64,000 nt of DNA from Marilutibacter chinensis (GTDB taxonomy: Bacteria; Pseudomonadota; Gammaproteobacteria; Xanthomonadales; Xanthomonadaceae), in contig NZ_JAKJPO010000014.1 in assembly GCF_021725675.1 (NCBI RefSeq), forward strand, positions 1 through 64,000, given 5' to 3'. The notes beneath the pieces are model-generated. The model was given only the letters and a program-made list of their open reading frames with translations, did not search any database and was not told where the DNA came from. The first letter of the stretch is position 1. Every line of letters begins with the position of its first letter. A program made the translations under genes and the position numbers. Below, in pieces: positions 8,615 through 17,286 of the stretch.

Positions 8615-9196
8615 TTATTCCGCCTTCGGCACCATCGCCTCGACGGTGATCCGGATCTCGACCTCGTCGCTGACGTTGGGCGCGTACTTGCCGACGCCGA
8701 ATTCGCTGCGCTTGATCACGGTCGTGGCGTCGAAGCCCGCCGCCTCGCGTTTGCCGAGCGGATGCACGCCGAGCTTGTTGATGGTGGTGTCGAGCAGCAC
8801 CTGCCTGGTCACGCCGTGAACGGTCAGGTCGCCCCAGATGCGCAGCTTGCTGTCGCCGGCAGCTTCGACCTTGGTGCTCTTGAAGGTGATCTCCGGGAAC
8901 TGTGCGGCGTCGAAGAAGTCGGCGCTGAGCAGGTGATCGTTGAAATCGGGCACGTGCGACTCCAGCCCGCTCAGCGGAATGGTGACCTGGACCGAGGACT
9001 GGCCGACGTTGTCGGCATCGTAGACGATCGCGCCATCGACATCGCCGAAATGCGCGACCGGATGCGAGAAGCCGAAGTGGCTCCAGGATGCGATCACATC
9101 GGTATGGTTCGGGTCGATGTCGTAGGTGACGGGGGCGGCGAAGGCGGCGGCGCTGGCGGCCGACAGCGCGGCGGCGAGGACGATCTGCTTGAACAT
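8615..9196 (-). CDS. YceI family periplasmic protein
   Basis: About 193 residues. Of three in-frame starts I use the ATG at 9196: GGAG lies upstream on the coding strand, and it opens directly into a signal peptide (MFKQIVLAAALSAASAAAFA). The mature part is a YceI-like lipocalin-type beta barrel, with VTYDIDPNHTDVIASWSHFG at the start, PEITFKSTKV in the middle and RSEFGVGKYAPNVSDEVEI near the end. Relatives bind polyisoprenoids such as ubiquinone-8 in the periplasm. The physiological ligand here is unknown. Confidence 0.9.
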   Translation of the reverse strand: MFKQIVLAAALSAASAAAFAAPVTYDIDPNHTDVIASWSHFGFSHPVAHFGDVDGAIVYDADNVGQSSVQVTIPLSGLESHVPDFNDHLLSADFFDAAQFPEITFKSTKVEAAGDSKLRIWGDLTVHGVTRQVLLDTTINKLGVHPLGKREAAGFDATTVIKRSEFGVGKYAPNVSDEVEIRITVEAMVPKAE

Positions 9197-9326
9197 GAGG
9201 GGCTCCATGGGTCGGTTGGGGCGAAAGAACGGTAGCGGGAACGGCTTCATCGGAACGTATGCGCGGTACTTCGCCTGAGCCGGCGACGAGCGTGACGGGG
9301 CACGGCGACCGGTCGCGCGTCCGCGC

Positions 9327-9914
9327 TCAGAGGATCTGCGCGACCTCGTCGAACGACAGTCGCGGCGAACGCGGGAACAGCTTGCCGGGATCGCCGTGGC
9401 CGAGGTTGATCAGGAAATTGGACCTGATCGCGGTGCCGGCGAAGAACGCCGCGTCGACCTTGGCATTGTCGAAGCCCGACATCGGGCCGCAGTCCAGCCC
9501 CAGCGCGCGCGCCGCCAGCAGCACGTAGGCACCCTGCAGGCTGCCGTTGCGGAACGCGGCGACGTGACGGTTCTCGCGCGGGCCCTCGAACCAGCTCTTG
9601 GCGTCGGTATGCGGAAACAGGTACGGCAGCTTGTCGTGAAAGTCTTCGTCGAACGCGACGATCGCGGTCACCGGCGCGGCCATGGTCTTGGCGTAGTTGC
9701 CTTCGTCCAGGGCCGGACCGAGCTTGGCCTTGGCTTCCTTGGACTTCACGAACACCAGCCGCAGCGGGCTCATGTTGGCGCTGGTGGGGCCCCACTTGGC
9801 CAGTTCGTACAGCTGGCGCAGGGTCTCGTCGCTGACCTCGCCGCCCAGCTCGTTGTGGGTGCGGGCGGTGCGGAACAACTGGTCGAGGGCGGCGTCGGGC
9901 AGGGTCCTGGACAT
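9327..9914 (-). CDS. RutE-like malonic semialdehyde reductase / nitroreductase
   Basis: A 195-residue FMN-dependent nitroreductase-fold enzyme. The pattern is that of the RutE/YdfG-associated group: [30 protein letters not shown] for FMN phosphate binding, then a C-terminal [13 protein letters not shown] block. RutE reduces malonic semialdehyde (3-oxopropanoate) to 3-hydroxypropionate in pyrimidine breakdown. No other rut gene is nearby, so the substrate may differ and a general NAD(P)H-dependent oxidoreductase is possible. It is the only gene of its unit and is divergent from the ELM1-like gene. Confidence 0.85.
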   Translation of the reverse strand: MSRTLPDAALDQLFRTARTHNELGGEVSDETLRQLYELAKWGPTSANMSPLRLVFVKSKEAKAKLGPALDEGNYAKTMAAPVTAIVAFDEDFHDKLPYLFPHTDAKSWFEGPRENRHVAAFRNGSLQGAYVLLAARALGLDCGPMSGFDNAKVDAAFFAGTAIRSNFLINLGHGDPGKLFPRSPRLSFDEVAQIL

Positions 9915-10122
9915 CTAGGGTCTCCGTAGGGCGGTGGGTCGATGCGGGTCCGGACGGGCGCCGGGCCGGCGATTCGCCGGTATCCGTTGGCGCGCATGCC
10001 GGCAGCCTGCCCGTTCGGGCCATGGGGCGCGGACGTTACAGGCGTCCGCGGCAGGCAGGGCAAGTGTAGAGTCTCGGAAATCAGCCCACCGTCTTCACGC
10101 CCGGAACGTATTAGCACCAACC

Positions 10123-11112
10123 GTGCAACAAAGCGACCGCCAAACATCGAAAAGCTCCACCACGTGGACGCTCAGCGATGGCCACGCCGGCAATGTCCGC
10201 CAGGCCACCGCGCTCACGGCCGCGCTCGGCCTGGCCGCGCGCGACTGGACGCTGACCGCGCGCGCGCCGTGGCGCTGGTGGGCACCACGGCGCCTGCCCG
10301 GCAGCCGCAGTGCGTTCGGCCCGGACTTCGCCCGCGCACTGGCACTCGGCGACGCGGTCCTGCCCGGACTGGCGATCGGCTGCGGCAGGCAGGCCGCGCT
10401 GGCGACCCGGTTGCTGCGCCGGCACGGGGTCGCCGCGGTGCAGATCCTCGCCCCCCGGATCGCGACCCGCCACTGGGATCTGGTGATCGCGCCCGAACAC
10501 GACGGTTTGCTCGGCCGCAACGTGATCAACCTGCTCGGCAGCCTGCATCCGGTCGACGATCTGTGGCTGGCGGCGGCACGGCGCGACTTTCCTGCGTTCG
10601 GTGAACTGCCCGGGCCGCGCACGGCGGTGCTGGTCGGCGGATCGAGCGCGCACGCCGACTTCGACCACGCGGTCTTCGAAACCCTGTTCGACCGCGTCGT
10701 CGAACGTGTCCGGAACGAGGGCGGCAGCGTGCTGGCGACCGCTTCGCGACGCACGCCACCGGCTGCGGCGGCACGGATGCGCGAACGGCTGGGCCGGCTG
10801 CCCGGCATCGTCTGGACCTCCGACACCGCCGGCGATCGAAGCAACCCCTATCCGGGCCTGCTCGGCTGGGCCGACCGCATCGTATGCACCGCCGACTCGG
10901 TCAACATGCTGTCGGAAGCCTGCGCGACCGGGGCGCCCGTATTCGCAGCCGGCATCGAGCGCGTCGGCGGGCGCCCGCGCCGCTTCGTCGACAGTCTGCT
11001 CGGCCGCGGCCGGCTGCGGCCGCTCGACGCGGCGATGGCGGCGTTCCCGGTGCAGCCATTGCGCGAGACCGCGCGGGTGGCCGCCGAGGTCGCGGCACGA
11101 CTGGGGCTGTAG
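10123..11112 (+). CDS. mitochondrial-fission ELM1-like protein
   Basis: About 329 residues, starting at a GTG (10123). There is no ATG in frame between the intergenic region and the conserved TWTLSDGHAGNVRQ block, so GTG is the best start although no strong ribosome site is seen. The protein belongs to the ELM1/DUF1022 family, first named for plant ELM1 and widespread in Proteobacteria. It has a GT-B-like fold: AVLVGGSSAHADF in the first half, ILVTASRRTP-type and VCTADSVNMLSEACATGAPV blocks in the second, the latter typical of nucleotide-sugar binding. The bacterial role is not known; it often lies near lipopolysaccharide genes. Confidence 0.8.
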   Translation: MQQSDRQTSKSSTTWTLSDGHAGNVRQATALTAALGLAARDWTLTARAPWRWWAPRRLPGSRSAFGPDFARALALGDAVLPGLAIGCGRQAALATRLLRRHGVAAVQILAPRIATRHWDLVIAPEHDGLLGRNVINLLGSLHPVDDLWLAAARRDFPAFGELPGPRTAVLVGGSSAHADFDHAVFETLFDRVVERVRNEGGSVLATASRRTPPAAAARMRERLGRLPGIVWTSDTAGDRSNPYPGLLGWADRIVCTADSVNMLSEACATGAPVFAAGIERVGGRPRRFVDSLLGRGRLRPLDAAMAAFPVQPLRETARVAAEVAARLGL

Positions 11113-11127
11113 GGTTCCGGCGTCGGC

Positions 11128-11775
11128 TCAGCGCCGCGCATCGGTCGCCATCCGCAGCGCCAGCGCGCCGAGCACTCCGCCCATCAGCCAGCGCTGCCAC
11201 TGCACCCAGAGAGGACGGCCGGCAAGGAAGGCGGCGATCGTCCCGGCCATCAGCACCAGCAGCGCATTGACCGCGACGCTGATCGCGATCTGGGTGAAGC
11301 CCAGGGCCAACGACTGTGCGAGCACGCTGCCGCGCCCGGGTTCGATGAACTGCGGCAGCAGCGACAGGTACAGCACCGCGGCCTTCGGATTCAGCAGGTT
11401 GGTGAACAGCCCCATCAGGAACAGCCGGCGTGGGCTGTCGTGGCGCAGCCGGCGCGACTGCGCGTCGACCGTGGCGAACGGCGAACTGCCACCCGGCCTC
11501 ACCGCCTGCCAGGCCAGGTACAGCAGATACAGCGCGCCGGCGATGCGCAACGCGTCGTAGGCGTACGGCACCGCCATCACCAGCGCGGTGATGCCCAGCG
11601 CCGCGCAGACCATGTAGAACACGAAACCCAGCGCGACCCCGCCCAGCGAGATCATCCCCGCCGCCGGGCCCTGGCTGATCGAGCGCGACAGCAGGTAGAG
11701 CATGTTCGGCCCGGGCGTGAGCACCATGCCCAGTGCGATCAGCGAGAAGGCCAGCAGATGGGGAAAATCGGGCAC
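11128..11775 (-). CDS. LysE/RhtB family amino-acid exporter
   Basis: 215 residues with six predicted membrane helices. It opens with the family signature G-x-x-L-T-P-G-P-N (GMVLTPGPNMLYLLSRS), followed by the GLFTNLLNPKAAVLYLSLLPQF block. The GTG start at 11775 is chosen because GGAGG lies 6 bases upstream and the frame beyond has no family similarity. Such carriers export amino acids or homoserine lactones; the substrate is not predictable. It is convergent with the ELM1-like gene, with a gap of only 15 bases. Confidence 0.9.
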   Translation of the reverse strand: MPDFPHLLAFSLIALGMVLTPGPNMLYLLSRSISQGPAAGMISLGGVALGFVFYMVCAALGITALVMAVPYAYDALRIAGALYLLYLAWQAVRPGGSSPFATVDAQSRRLRHDSPRRLFLMGLFTNLLNPKAAVLYLSLLPQFIEPGRGSVLAQSLALGFTQIAISVAVNALLVLMAGTIAAFLAGRPLWVQWQRWLMGGVLGALALRMATDARR

Positions 11776-11954
11776 GGCGCACCTCCAGGGGCAAACGGAT
11801 CGGGCGGGGTCCGGGCGCGCGGTGTACATGCGATGCAATCCCCGCTCCGCGATGGTGTCGCCTCCCACGTCGCCGGTCACGTGGACGCGACGATTGTATG
11901 GACGCCGGCGGAGTCGCGACAACGACAACGACCACGGCTCACGACCAGGCGGGT

Positions 11955-12653
11955 TCAGCCGTCCGCCGCGACGGCCCGCCTCAGGGCCGCGCGCGCCAGC
12001 AACCGCGTCGAATCCAGTGTCGGCAGCGGCGAGTTCGCATCCGACAGGATCAGCGGGATCTCGGTGCAGCCGAGCACCACCGCGTCGCACCCCCGGGCCT
12101 GCATCCGCGCGATGGCCTGCTGGAACCATGCCACCGATCCCGGCAGGAACACGCCGCGGACCAGCTCGTCCATGATGATCCGCCCCATCTCCGCGCGTTC
12201 CTCCGGCTCCGGCCGCAGCCACTCCAGGCCATGTGCGGCGAGCGCAGCCGGATAGACCTCGCTGTCGAGCAGCCAGTGGGTTCCGGTCAGGGCCAGCCGG
12301 CGGAAGCCGCGGCCGGCCGCTTCGGCGGCGACCGCCTCGGCGATGTGCAGCCACGGCCGCGGCAGCCGTGCACGGACGTGCGGCAGCGCGGCGTGGATGG
12401 TGTTGTCCGGACAGATCAGGAAGTCGGCCCCGATCCGCGCCAGCTTCCGGGCCGATTCCAGCATCAGCTCGCCGACACCGGCGGTGTCGCCGTTGTCGAG
12501 GCGGTCGACATAGTCGGCCAGCGACAGCGAATGCAGGGATATCTCCGGATGCGCGTGCGCGCCGAGCAGCGCCGGGGCTTCCTCGCAAAGAGTGCGGTAA
12601 CAAAGCGCGGCGCCTTCCGCCGAGCAGGCGACGATACCGATGTGCCGGATCAT
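11955..12653 (-). CDS. aspartate/glutamate racemase family protein
   Basis: A 232-residue member of the Asp/Glu/hydantoin racemase fold. It begins at the MIRHIGIV methionine (12653); the frame extends 20 codons further without similarity. The second catalytic cysteine is clear (VVLGC196TEIPL). At the first catalytic position the usual Cys-Asn-Thr is replaced by Asp-Asn-Thr (C81-P-D83-N-T-I-H). Either a one-base or different acid-base mechanism applies, as in relatives where that Cys is Thr, or activity differs from classical aspartate racemase. It lies 63 bases downstream of glnE on the same strand and may be co-transcribed. The product may be D-amino acids for the cell wall, but this is not shown. 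Confidence 0.8.
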   Translation of the reverse strand: MIRHIGIVACSAEGAALCYRTLCEEAPALLGAHAHPEISLHSLSLADYVDRLDNGDTAGVGELMLESARKLARIGADFLICPDNTIHAALPHVRARLPRPWLHIAEAVAAEAAGRGFRRLALTGTHWLLDSEVYPAALAAHGLEWLRPEPEERAEMGRIIMDELVRGVFLPGSVAWFQQAIARMQARGCDAVVLGCTEIPLILSDANSPLPTLDSTRLLARAALRRAVAADG

Positions 12654-12716
12654 GGGAGGGTTGGCGATGGTCGACGGCTCGCAGGATACCGGCGGATCCC
12701 TTCCCGCGACCACGTT

Positions 12717-15560
12717 TCAGGAGACGAAGTCGAGCCCCTGCCCGCGGGCCGCTTCACGGATCGCGGCGCGGGCGCGGTCGAGCGCAGTGTCACGGGGCGC
12801 GCGGCGCTGGCGACGGTCGAGCGTGCACGACAGCCCGAGGTCGAGCAGGTGCGCGTGCGCCGCGTGCAGTGCGGCCGTGGTCTCCGCGTCGAACACTCCA
12901 CCGTCGCGCGCGGCGTCGATCAGGCCAGGCGTATGGCGCGGACCGAGCAGGACAGGAATGCGCAGGCCATGGCGCAGCACCACTGCCTGCAGCAGGAACT
13001 CGAGATCCACCAGGCCGCCCTCGCCCTGTTTCAGATCGAACAGTGCCGCGTCGCTGCGGTCGAGCTCGCCGCGCATCCGTCGCCGCATCCTGACCACGTC
13101 GTCGGCCAGGCCGCCAGGGTCGCGCGCGCGCGCCAGGGTCGCGGTGCGCACCCGCTCGAAGTCCTCGGCCAGGCCGGCGCCACCGGCGACCACCCGCGCC
13201 CGGACCAGCGCCTGGTGCTCCCAGGTCCAGGCCCGTTCGCGCTGGTATTCCGAATAGCTGGCCAAGCTCGACACCAGCAGACCCTGGGCACCGTCCGGAC
13301 GCAGGCGCACGTCGACGTCGAACAGGCGGCCGGCCGCGGTGACCGCGCCGAGCAGGGCGACGATCTTCTGCGCCAGCCGCGAGAACCAGCGCGAGGCCTC
13401 GAGCGGACGGGCGCCGTCGGAAGGCGCGTCCGGGTCGGCGTCGTACAGGAACACCAGGTCGAGATCGGAGCCGAAACCCAGTTCCTCGCCGCCGAGACTC
13501 CCGTAGCCGAGCACCGCGAAGCGCGCGCCGGGCACCTCGCCGTGGCTGCCGGCGACCTCGTGCCAGGCCAGCGCGAGCACGCGCGCGACCACGCCGTCGG
13601 CCAGCCAGGCCAGCTGGCGGGCGCTGGCCTCGGCGCCCTGGCGGCGGTCGCGGAACGCCATCGCGATACGGAAGCTCAACGCCTGGCGCACCTCGTTCAG
13701 CGCCTGCAGCACGGTCTCGGCGTCGTCGCCACCGGGCACGCCGGCGCAGGCGTCGAACAGCTCCTGCCGCCCCGGCAAGGGGCCCGACACCCGCGCATCG
13801 AGCAGTTCGTCGAGCAGCAGCGGATGCAGGGCGAGGCGTTCGGCCAGCAGCGCGCTCTGCGATACCACCTCGACCAGCCGCGCCAGCGCCGGCGGCTGTT
13901 CGTCAAGCAGGGCCAGGTACGCGCTGCGCCGCAGGATGTTGTGCAGCATCGTCAGCAGCCGCCGCAGCGCGAGCATCGGATGGCTGGCCTCGGCGGCGCC
14001 CTGCAGCAGGGCCGGCAGCACCCGGTCAAGGCGCGCCCGCGCCCGATCGGACAACGCCGCCACCGCCGGGCTGCGGGCGAGGTCGCGCAGCAGGCCATCG
14101 GCCTCCTCGGTCTCGGCGAATCCCGCCTCGGCCAGCGCATCGGCAGATCCCGCCTCCGGCAGCGCGCGCCAGTACAGCGCCAGCGCGTCCGGGGCCGCCT
14201 GCATGCGTCGCGGCGCCAGCAGGGCCGCGAACTCGGCGCCGACCACGGCACGCTGGCGGTCCAGTTCGGTGCGCAGCGCGGCCCAGCCGGCGTAGCCCAG
14301 GCCGGTGGCGATGCGCGCGCGCGCCAGTGCATCGTCCGGCAGCGCGTGGGTCTGCGCATCGGCCAGCATCTGCAGGCGGTTCTCCAGGCGACGCAGGAAC
14401 CGGTACGCGCCGGCGAGCGCTTCGGCGGCGCCGGCGTCCATCTGCCGGGACTCGACCAGCGCGTGCAGGGTCGGCAGCAGTTCGCGCCCGCGCAGCGTCG
14501 GTTCACGACCGCCGCGGATCAATTGCAGCGCCTGGACCAGGAACTCGATCTCACGAATGCCGCCGGGACCGCGTTTGATGTCGTCCGCCAGCTCCTTGCG
14601 CGCGACCTCGGCGGCGATCGCCGCCTTCATCGTGCGCAGGCCATCGAGCGCGCCGAAGTCCAGGTAGCGGCGATAGATGAAAGGCCGCAGCGCGACCAGG
14701 AAGCGTTCGCCTGCCGCGATGTCGCCGGCCACCGGACGCGCCTTCTGCCAGGCATAGCGCTCCCAGTCGCGACCCTCGTGCTGGAAATACTGCTCCATCG
14801 CCGAGAACGACCAGGCGACCCGGCCGGCGCTGCCGTATGGCCGCAGGCGCAGGTCGACGCGATGACAGAAGCCTTCGCCGGTCACCTCGTCGAGCAGGCG
14901 CGCGAGCTGTTGGCCGAGCCGGGCGAACCAGGTCTCCGCGGCGAGCGGTCGCTCGCCGTCGCTTGCCTGCGGATCGGAGACGCCGTCGAGGTCGTAGCCA
15001 TAGACCAGGTCGATGTCGGAACTGAAGTTCAGTTCGCCGCCGCCGAGCTTGCCCAGCCCGAACACGACCAGCCGCCGCATTCGGCCGTCGCTGTCGCGGA
15101 ACACACCGTGACGGCTCGCGAACTCGGTCTCCAGCGCGTCCAGCGCTGCCCGCAGGCAGTCCTCGGCCAGCCGGGTGGCGCCGGCGAGGGTCGCGGCGAC
15201 ATCGTCGAGCCCGAGCACGTCGCGCCAGATCAGCCGCGTGGACTCGGCAGCGCGATGGCGGCGCAGCCGCGCGCCCCACTCGTCGCGGTTTCCGGCGTCC
15301 AGTACCGGTACCGGCAAGGCCGGCGCCGCGGCGTCGGCTGCCAGCCGCGCCAGCAGCGCCGGCTGCCGCCGCAGTGTCTCGATCGCGAAGTCGCTTGCGC
15401 AGGCCAGGCGTCCGAAGCGGGCGGCGACCACGGGGTCGTCCAGCACGACCCGGGCTTCGGCCGACGCCTCGCGCAGCCGCGCGACCGCGCGGTCGGCCCA
15501 GGCGGCAAGTTCTTCGGCGTCGGGCCGGGCATCGTGATCGGCGCTGTGTGTTTGCGTCAT
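12717..15560 (-). CDS. glnE: bifunctional glutamine synthetase adenylyltransferase / adenylyl-removing enzyme
   Basis: 947 residues, the usual GlnE length. It adenylylates glutamine synthetase under nitrogen excess and removes AMP under limitation, controlled by PII. Two nucleotidyltransferase domains are visible. The N-terminal deadenylylase site ([20 protein letters not shown], about 168-190) has the D-x-D metal ligands. The C-terminal adenylylase site ([20 protein letters not shown], about 683-703) has the matching D-x-D. The start is the MTQTHSADH methionine (15560); the open frame beyond it is Arg-rich and not conserved. A long opposite-strand open frame covering the gene is a high-GC shadow. 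No PII or glnA gene is in the window. Confidence 0.95.
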   Translation of the reverse strand: MTQTHSADHDARPDAEELAAWADRAVARLREASAEARVVLDDPVVAARFGRLACASDFAIETLRRQPALLARLAADAAAPALPVPVLDAGNRDEWGARLRRHRAAESTRLIWRDVLGLDDVAATLAGATRLAEDCLRAALDALETEFASRHGVFRDSDGRMRRLVVFGLGKLGGGELNFSSDIDLVYGYDLDGVSDPQASDGERPLAAETWFARLGQQLARLLDEVTGEGFCHRVDLRLRPYGSAGRVAWSFSAMEQYFQHEGRDWERYAWQKARPVAGDIAAGERFLVALRPFIYRRYLDFGALDGLRTMKAAIAAEVARKELADDIKRGPGGIREIEFLVQALQLIRGGREPTLRGRELLPTLHALVESRQMDAGAAEALAGAYRFLRRLENRLQMLADAQTHALPDDALARARIATGLGYAGWAALRTELDRQRAVVGAEFAALLAPRRMQAAPDALALYWRALPEAGSADALAEAGFAETEEADGLLRDLARSPAVAALSDRARARLDRVLPALLQGAAEASHPMLALRRLLTMLHNILRRSAYLALLDEQPPALARLVEVVSQSALLAERLALHPLLLDELLDARVSGPLPGRQELFDACAGVPGGDDAETVLQALNEVRQALSFRIAMAFRDRRQGAEASARQLAWLADGVVARVLALAWHEVAGSHGEVPGARFAVLGYGSLGGEELGFGSDLDLVFLYDADPDAPSDGARPLEASRWFSRLAQKIVALLGAVTAAGRLFDVDVRLRPDGAQGLLVSSLASYSEYQRERAWTWEHQALVRARVVAGGAGLAEDFERVRTATLARARDPGGLADDVVRMRRRMRGELDRSDAALFDLKQGEGGLVDLEFLLQAVVLRHGLRIPVLLGPRHTPGLIDAARDGGVFDAETTAALHAAHAHLLDLGLSCTLDRRQRRAPRDTALDRARAAIREAARGQGLDFVS

Positions 15561-15734
15561 CGCCCGATGATGACATGGGCGCCGCGGACGCCTGCACCAG
15601 CGCGATGCAGGCCCGCGATCGCGGCCAGAGGCGGTCCACCGACGCGAGCCGGCGCGTGCATGGCCTGACCGCAAGCATGCTGAACCGGGACACGGCGGAT
15701 GCCTGGGGCAAACGCCTGGATGCCGGCAATTAAA

Positions 15735-15766
15735 AAGCCCGCCCCGGTCGAACCGGTTGCGGGCTT
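15735..15766 (-). terminator. minus-strand intrinsic terminator upstream of glnE
   Basis: AAGCCCGC (15735-15742) pairs with GCGGGCTT (15759-15766), and the loop contains a nested CCGGT/ACCGG pairing. Read on the minus strand, the hairpin is followed at once by TTTTTAA, a proper U-tract. The element therefore ends a minus-strand transcript arriving from above 15766, where no minus-strand gene is visible. It may end a small RNA, or insulate glnE from readthrough. Confidence 0.7.
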
Positions 15767-16161
15767 GCTCCCTCCCCCACGTCGGGATGCGGGACCGATC
15801 GTGAAGGAAGCGTTACCGGCTTGCACGCTGCAGTGCAAAATAGAACTGCCGGGTTCAGCAAGCGGTCGACCCGATCCGGCAAACCCTGCGGGCGCCGACG
15901 CGCAATTCCGGCATCGCCCATCGTCCGGCCGATGCGGCGCGGCCGGCGGCAGCGGCGGCACGCACGCCGACAGTCCGACACCACACGTTTGCGACGACAC
16001 CGGCCGCATGGCGGTCGGCGCTGAGCGTCCGCGCTCGCCATCGATGCCGCGGATCGATCCGTCGCCCGCGGGCGTTCGCGCCCCGCCGTCACCGATGTTT
16101 CACAAGCGTCAACCCCCCGCGTTGATCAGTGCACCGTCCACTCATGTCAACGAGACCCCGC
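15767..16161. other. 395-bp gene-free region upstream of the MACPF operon
   Basis: No convincing coding frame on either strand; the open frames are Arg/Pro-rich shadows. It must hold the promoter of the three-gene unit starting at 16162. A short inverted repeat TCAAC-N8-GTTGA lies at about 16107-16125, close to where that promoter should be, and could be an operator. On the minus strand, the left part (to about 15860) runs into the terminator at 15735-15766, so a minus-strand small RNA is possible. No clear -10/-35 pair is visible. Confidence 0.4.
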
Positions 16162-16503
16162 ATGAATCCAGCCGAATCCGGAGACGTCGATCTGCACGTC
16201 CAGCACATCGCCTGCGTCAACAACGCCGGTTTCGTAATGAGCTTCCAGATCCGTCGCCAGCGCGACGGTCGCCACGCCGGCGACAGCGGCAACTATCCGA
16301 TCAACCAGAGCCGGCGTGTCGATCTGTCCCAGCTGGAGTTCGATGGCGGCGGCCTGGAGGTCGGCGACCTGGTCCAGCCGCGCGTGCACGCCGTGCTCGG
16401 CTCCACCCGCGAGGGCCCGATGGTGCGCTACGCGCCCAACGGCCAGACGGCGACCTTCAACGTCCGCGGCACCACCCTGCACTACTCGGTCGAACTGGCA
16501 TAA
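16162..16503 (+). CDS. small beta-rich protein, first gene of the MACPF operon
   Basis: 113 residues and not assigned to a family. The start is taken at the ATG at 16162 (MNPAESGDVDLHV); an ATG at 16144 is possible. There is no signal peptide and no membrane segment. The sequence alternates short polar/hydrophobic stretches typical of a beta sandwich: HVQHIACVNNAGFVMSFQI, GNYPINQSRRVDLSQL, LVQPRVHAVLGSTREGPMV, and a terminal TATFNVRGTTLHYSVELA. It lies 10 bases before the next gene, with a good ribosome site between, and is clearly in the operon that ends with a MACPF-domain gene. By analogy with two-component MACPF systems, where a small beta-sandwich protein supplies membrane recognition, it could be the targeting component. 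That is inference from position and size only. Confidence 0.7.
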   Translation: MNPAESGDVDLHVQHIACVNNAGFVMSFQIRRQRDGRHAGDSGNYPINQSRRVDLSQLEFDGGGLEVGDLVQPRVHAVLGSTREGPMVRYAPNGQTATFNVRGTTLHYSVELA

Positions 16504-16513
16504 GGAGCCGCCC

Positions 16514-17251
16514 ATGTCTCCTTCGATTTCCGGTACGCCGGGCCCATGGTTCAGCAACGGCGGAGACCTGAGGGTCCGTTTCGGCCTCAACGTCGCCGAC
16601 ACCGAAGCGCGGCAGCGCAACGAACATGCGCGCCTGGAAATGCTCAACGATGCAGAGGTCAGCGCGGCGCCCGGGCGGTCGTTCGCACACGTCGTCGCGG
16701 TCAGCCGCGGCGCCGCATTGTCGATCCAGATCCGCTCCCGCGCCGACCTCGGCTTCGGCTTCCGGATCGCCACTGGCGCCGAACCGGTCGTGGACCGGCT
16801 GTATGCGGTCGACCGGCCCGACGCCGACGGCTTCCGCGATGCAACGGTGCGCCGTTTCCAGCGCGACGCCAGCTTGATCACCGTCGACCTGATGCGCGCG
16901 CGGCAGCAGGGCACGCATGACCTGCATTCGCTGGAGCGCCTGTGGGCCTGCGACATCTCGACCTGGCAGGTACACCAGTTCCTCGATCCGATCGCCGGCC
17001 GTGTCTTCACCGCCGCCAATCCGCGTTTTCCCCGTCAGGAACCGCCGGTTGCCGCTGCGAGAGCACCCATGGCCGCCCGCAGCGTCATGGCGGCAACGCG
17101 TACCGCATACCCGGTACGTGCCGGCGTGGTCTGGGCCGATGGTGCTGCCGAGCAGCGCTTCGACCGCATCCAGGTGCAGCGCGAGGACGACCCCGAACGG
17201 ACCCGGATCGGACAGCTGCGCGTGCACTTCTTCGTGCTCGACGAAAGCTGA
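16514..17251 (+). CDS. hypothetical protein, second gene of the MACPF operon
   Basis: 245 residues, unrecognised. The start ATG at 16514 has AAGGAG 6 bases upstream, straddling the stop of the preceding gene, so the two are tightly coupled. No signal peptide or membrane helix is seen. The N-terminal two thirds mix strands and charged helices (DTEARQRNEHARLEML; DLGFGFRIATGAEPVVDRLYAV), then LERLWACDISTWQVHQFLD. A Pro/Ala-rich hinge (about 175-195) leads to a final beta-like segment ending LRVHFFVLDES. It lies between the small beta protein and the ubiquitin-like/MACPF gene and presumably acts with them. No catalytic motif is visible. Confidence 0.7.
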   Translation: MSPSISGTPGPWFSNGGDLRVRFGLNVADTEARQRNEHARLEMLNDAEVSAAPGRSFAHVVAVSRGAALSIQIRSRADLGFGFRIATGAEPVVDRLYAVDRPDADGFRDATVRRFQRDASLITVDLMRARQQGTHDLHSLERLWACDISTWQVHQFLDPIAGRVFTAANPRFPRQEPPVAAARAPMAARSVMAATRTAYPVRAGVVWADGAAEQRFDRIQVQREDDPERTRIGQLRVHFFVLDES

Positions 17252-17286
17252 GCCGCACCACGGACGCACATTCAGAAGGACATCTC

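Noticed and set aside
11733..15668. 1311-codon open frame antisense to glnE
   Set aside because: High-GC shadow of a well-conserved gene on the other strand; it is Gln/Arg/Gly-rich and shows no domain.
15730..16092. 120-codon minus-strand frame upstream of glnE as the owner of the terminator at 15735
   Set aside because: Its stop lies inside the hairpin region and it is Arg-rich with no conservation; a small RNA explains the terminator better.
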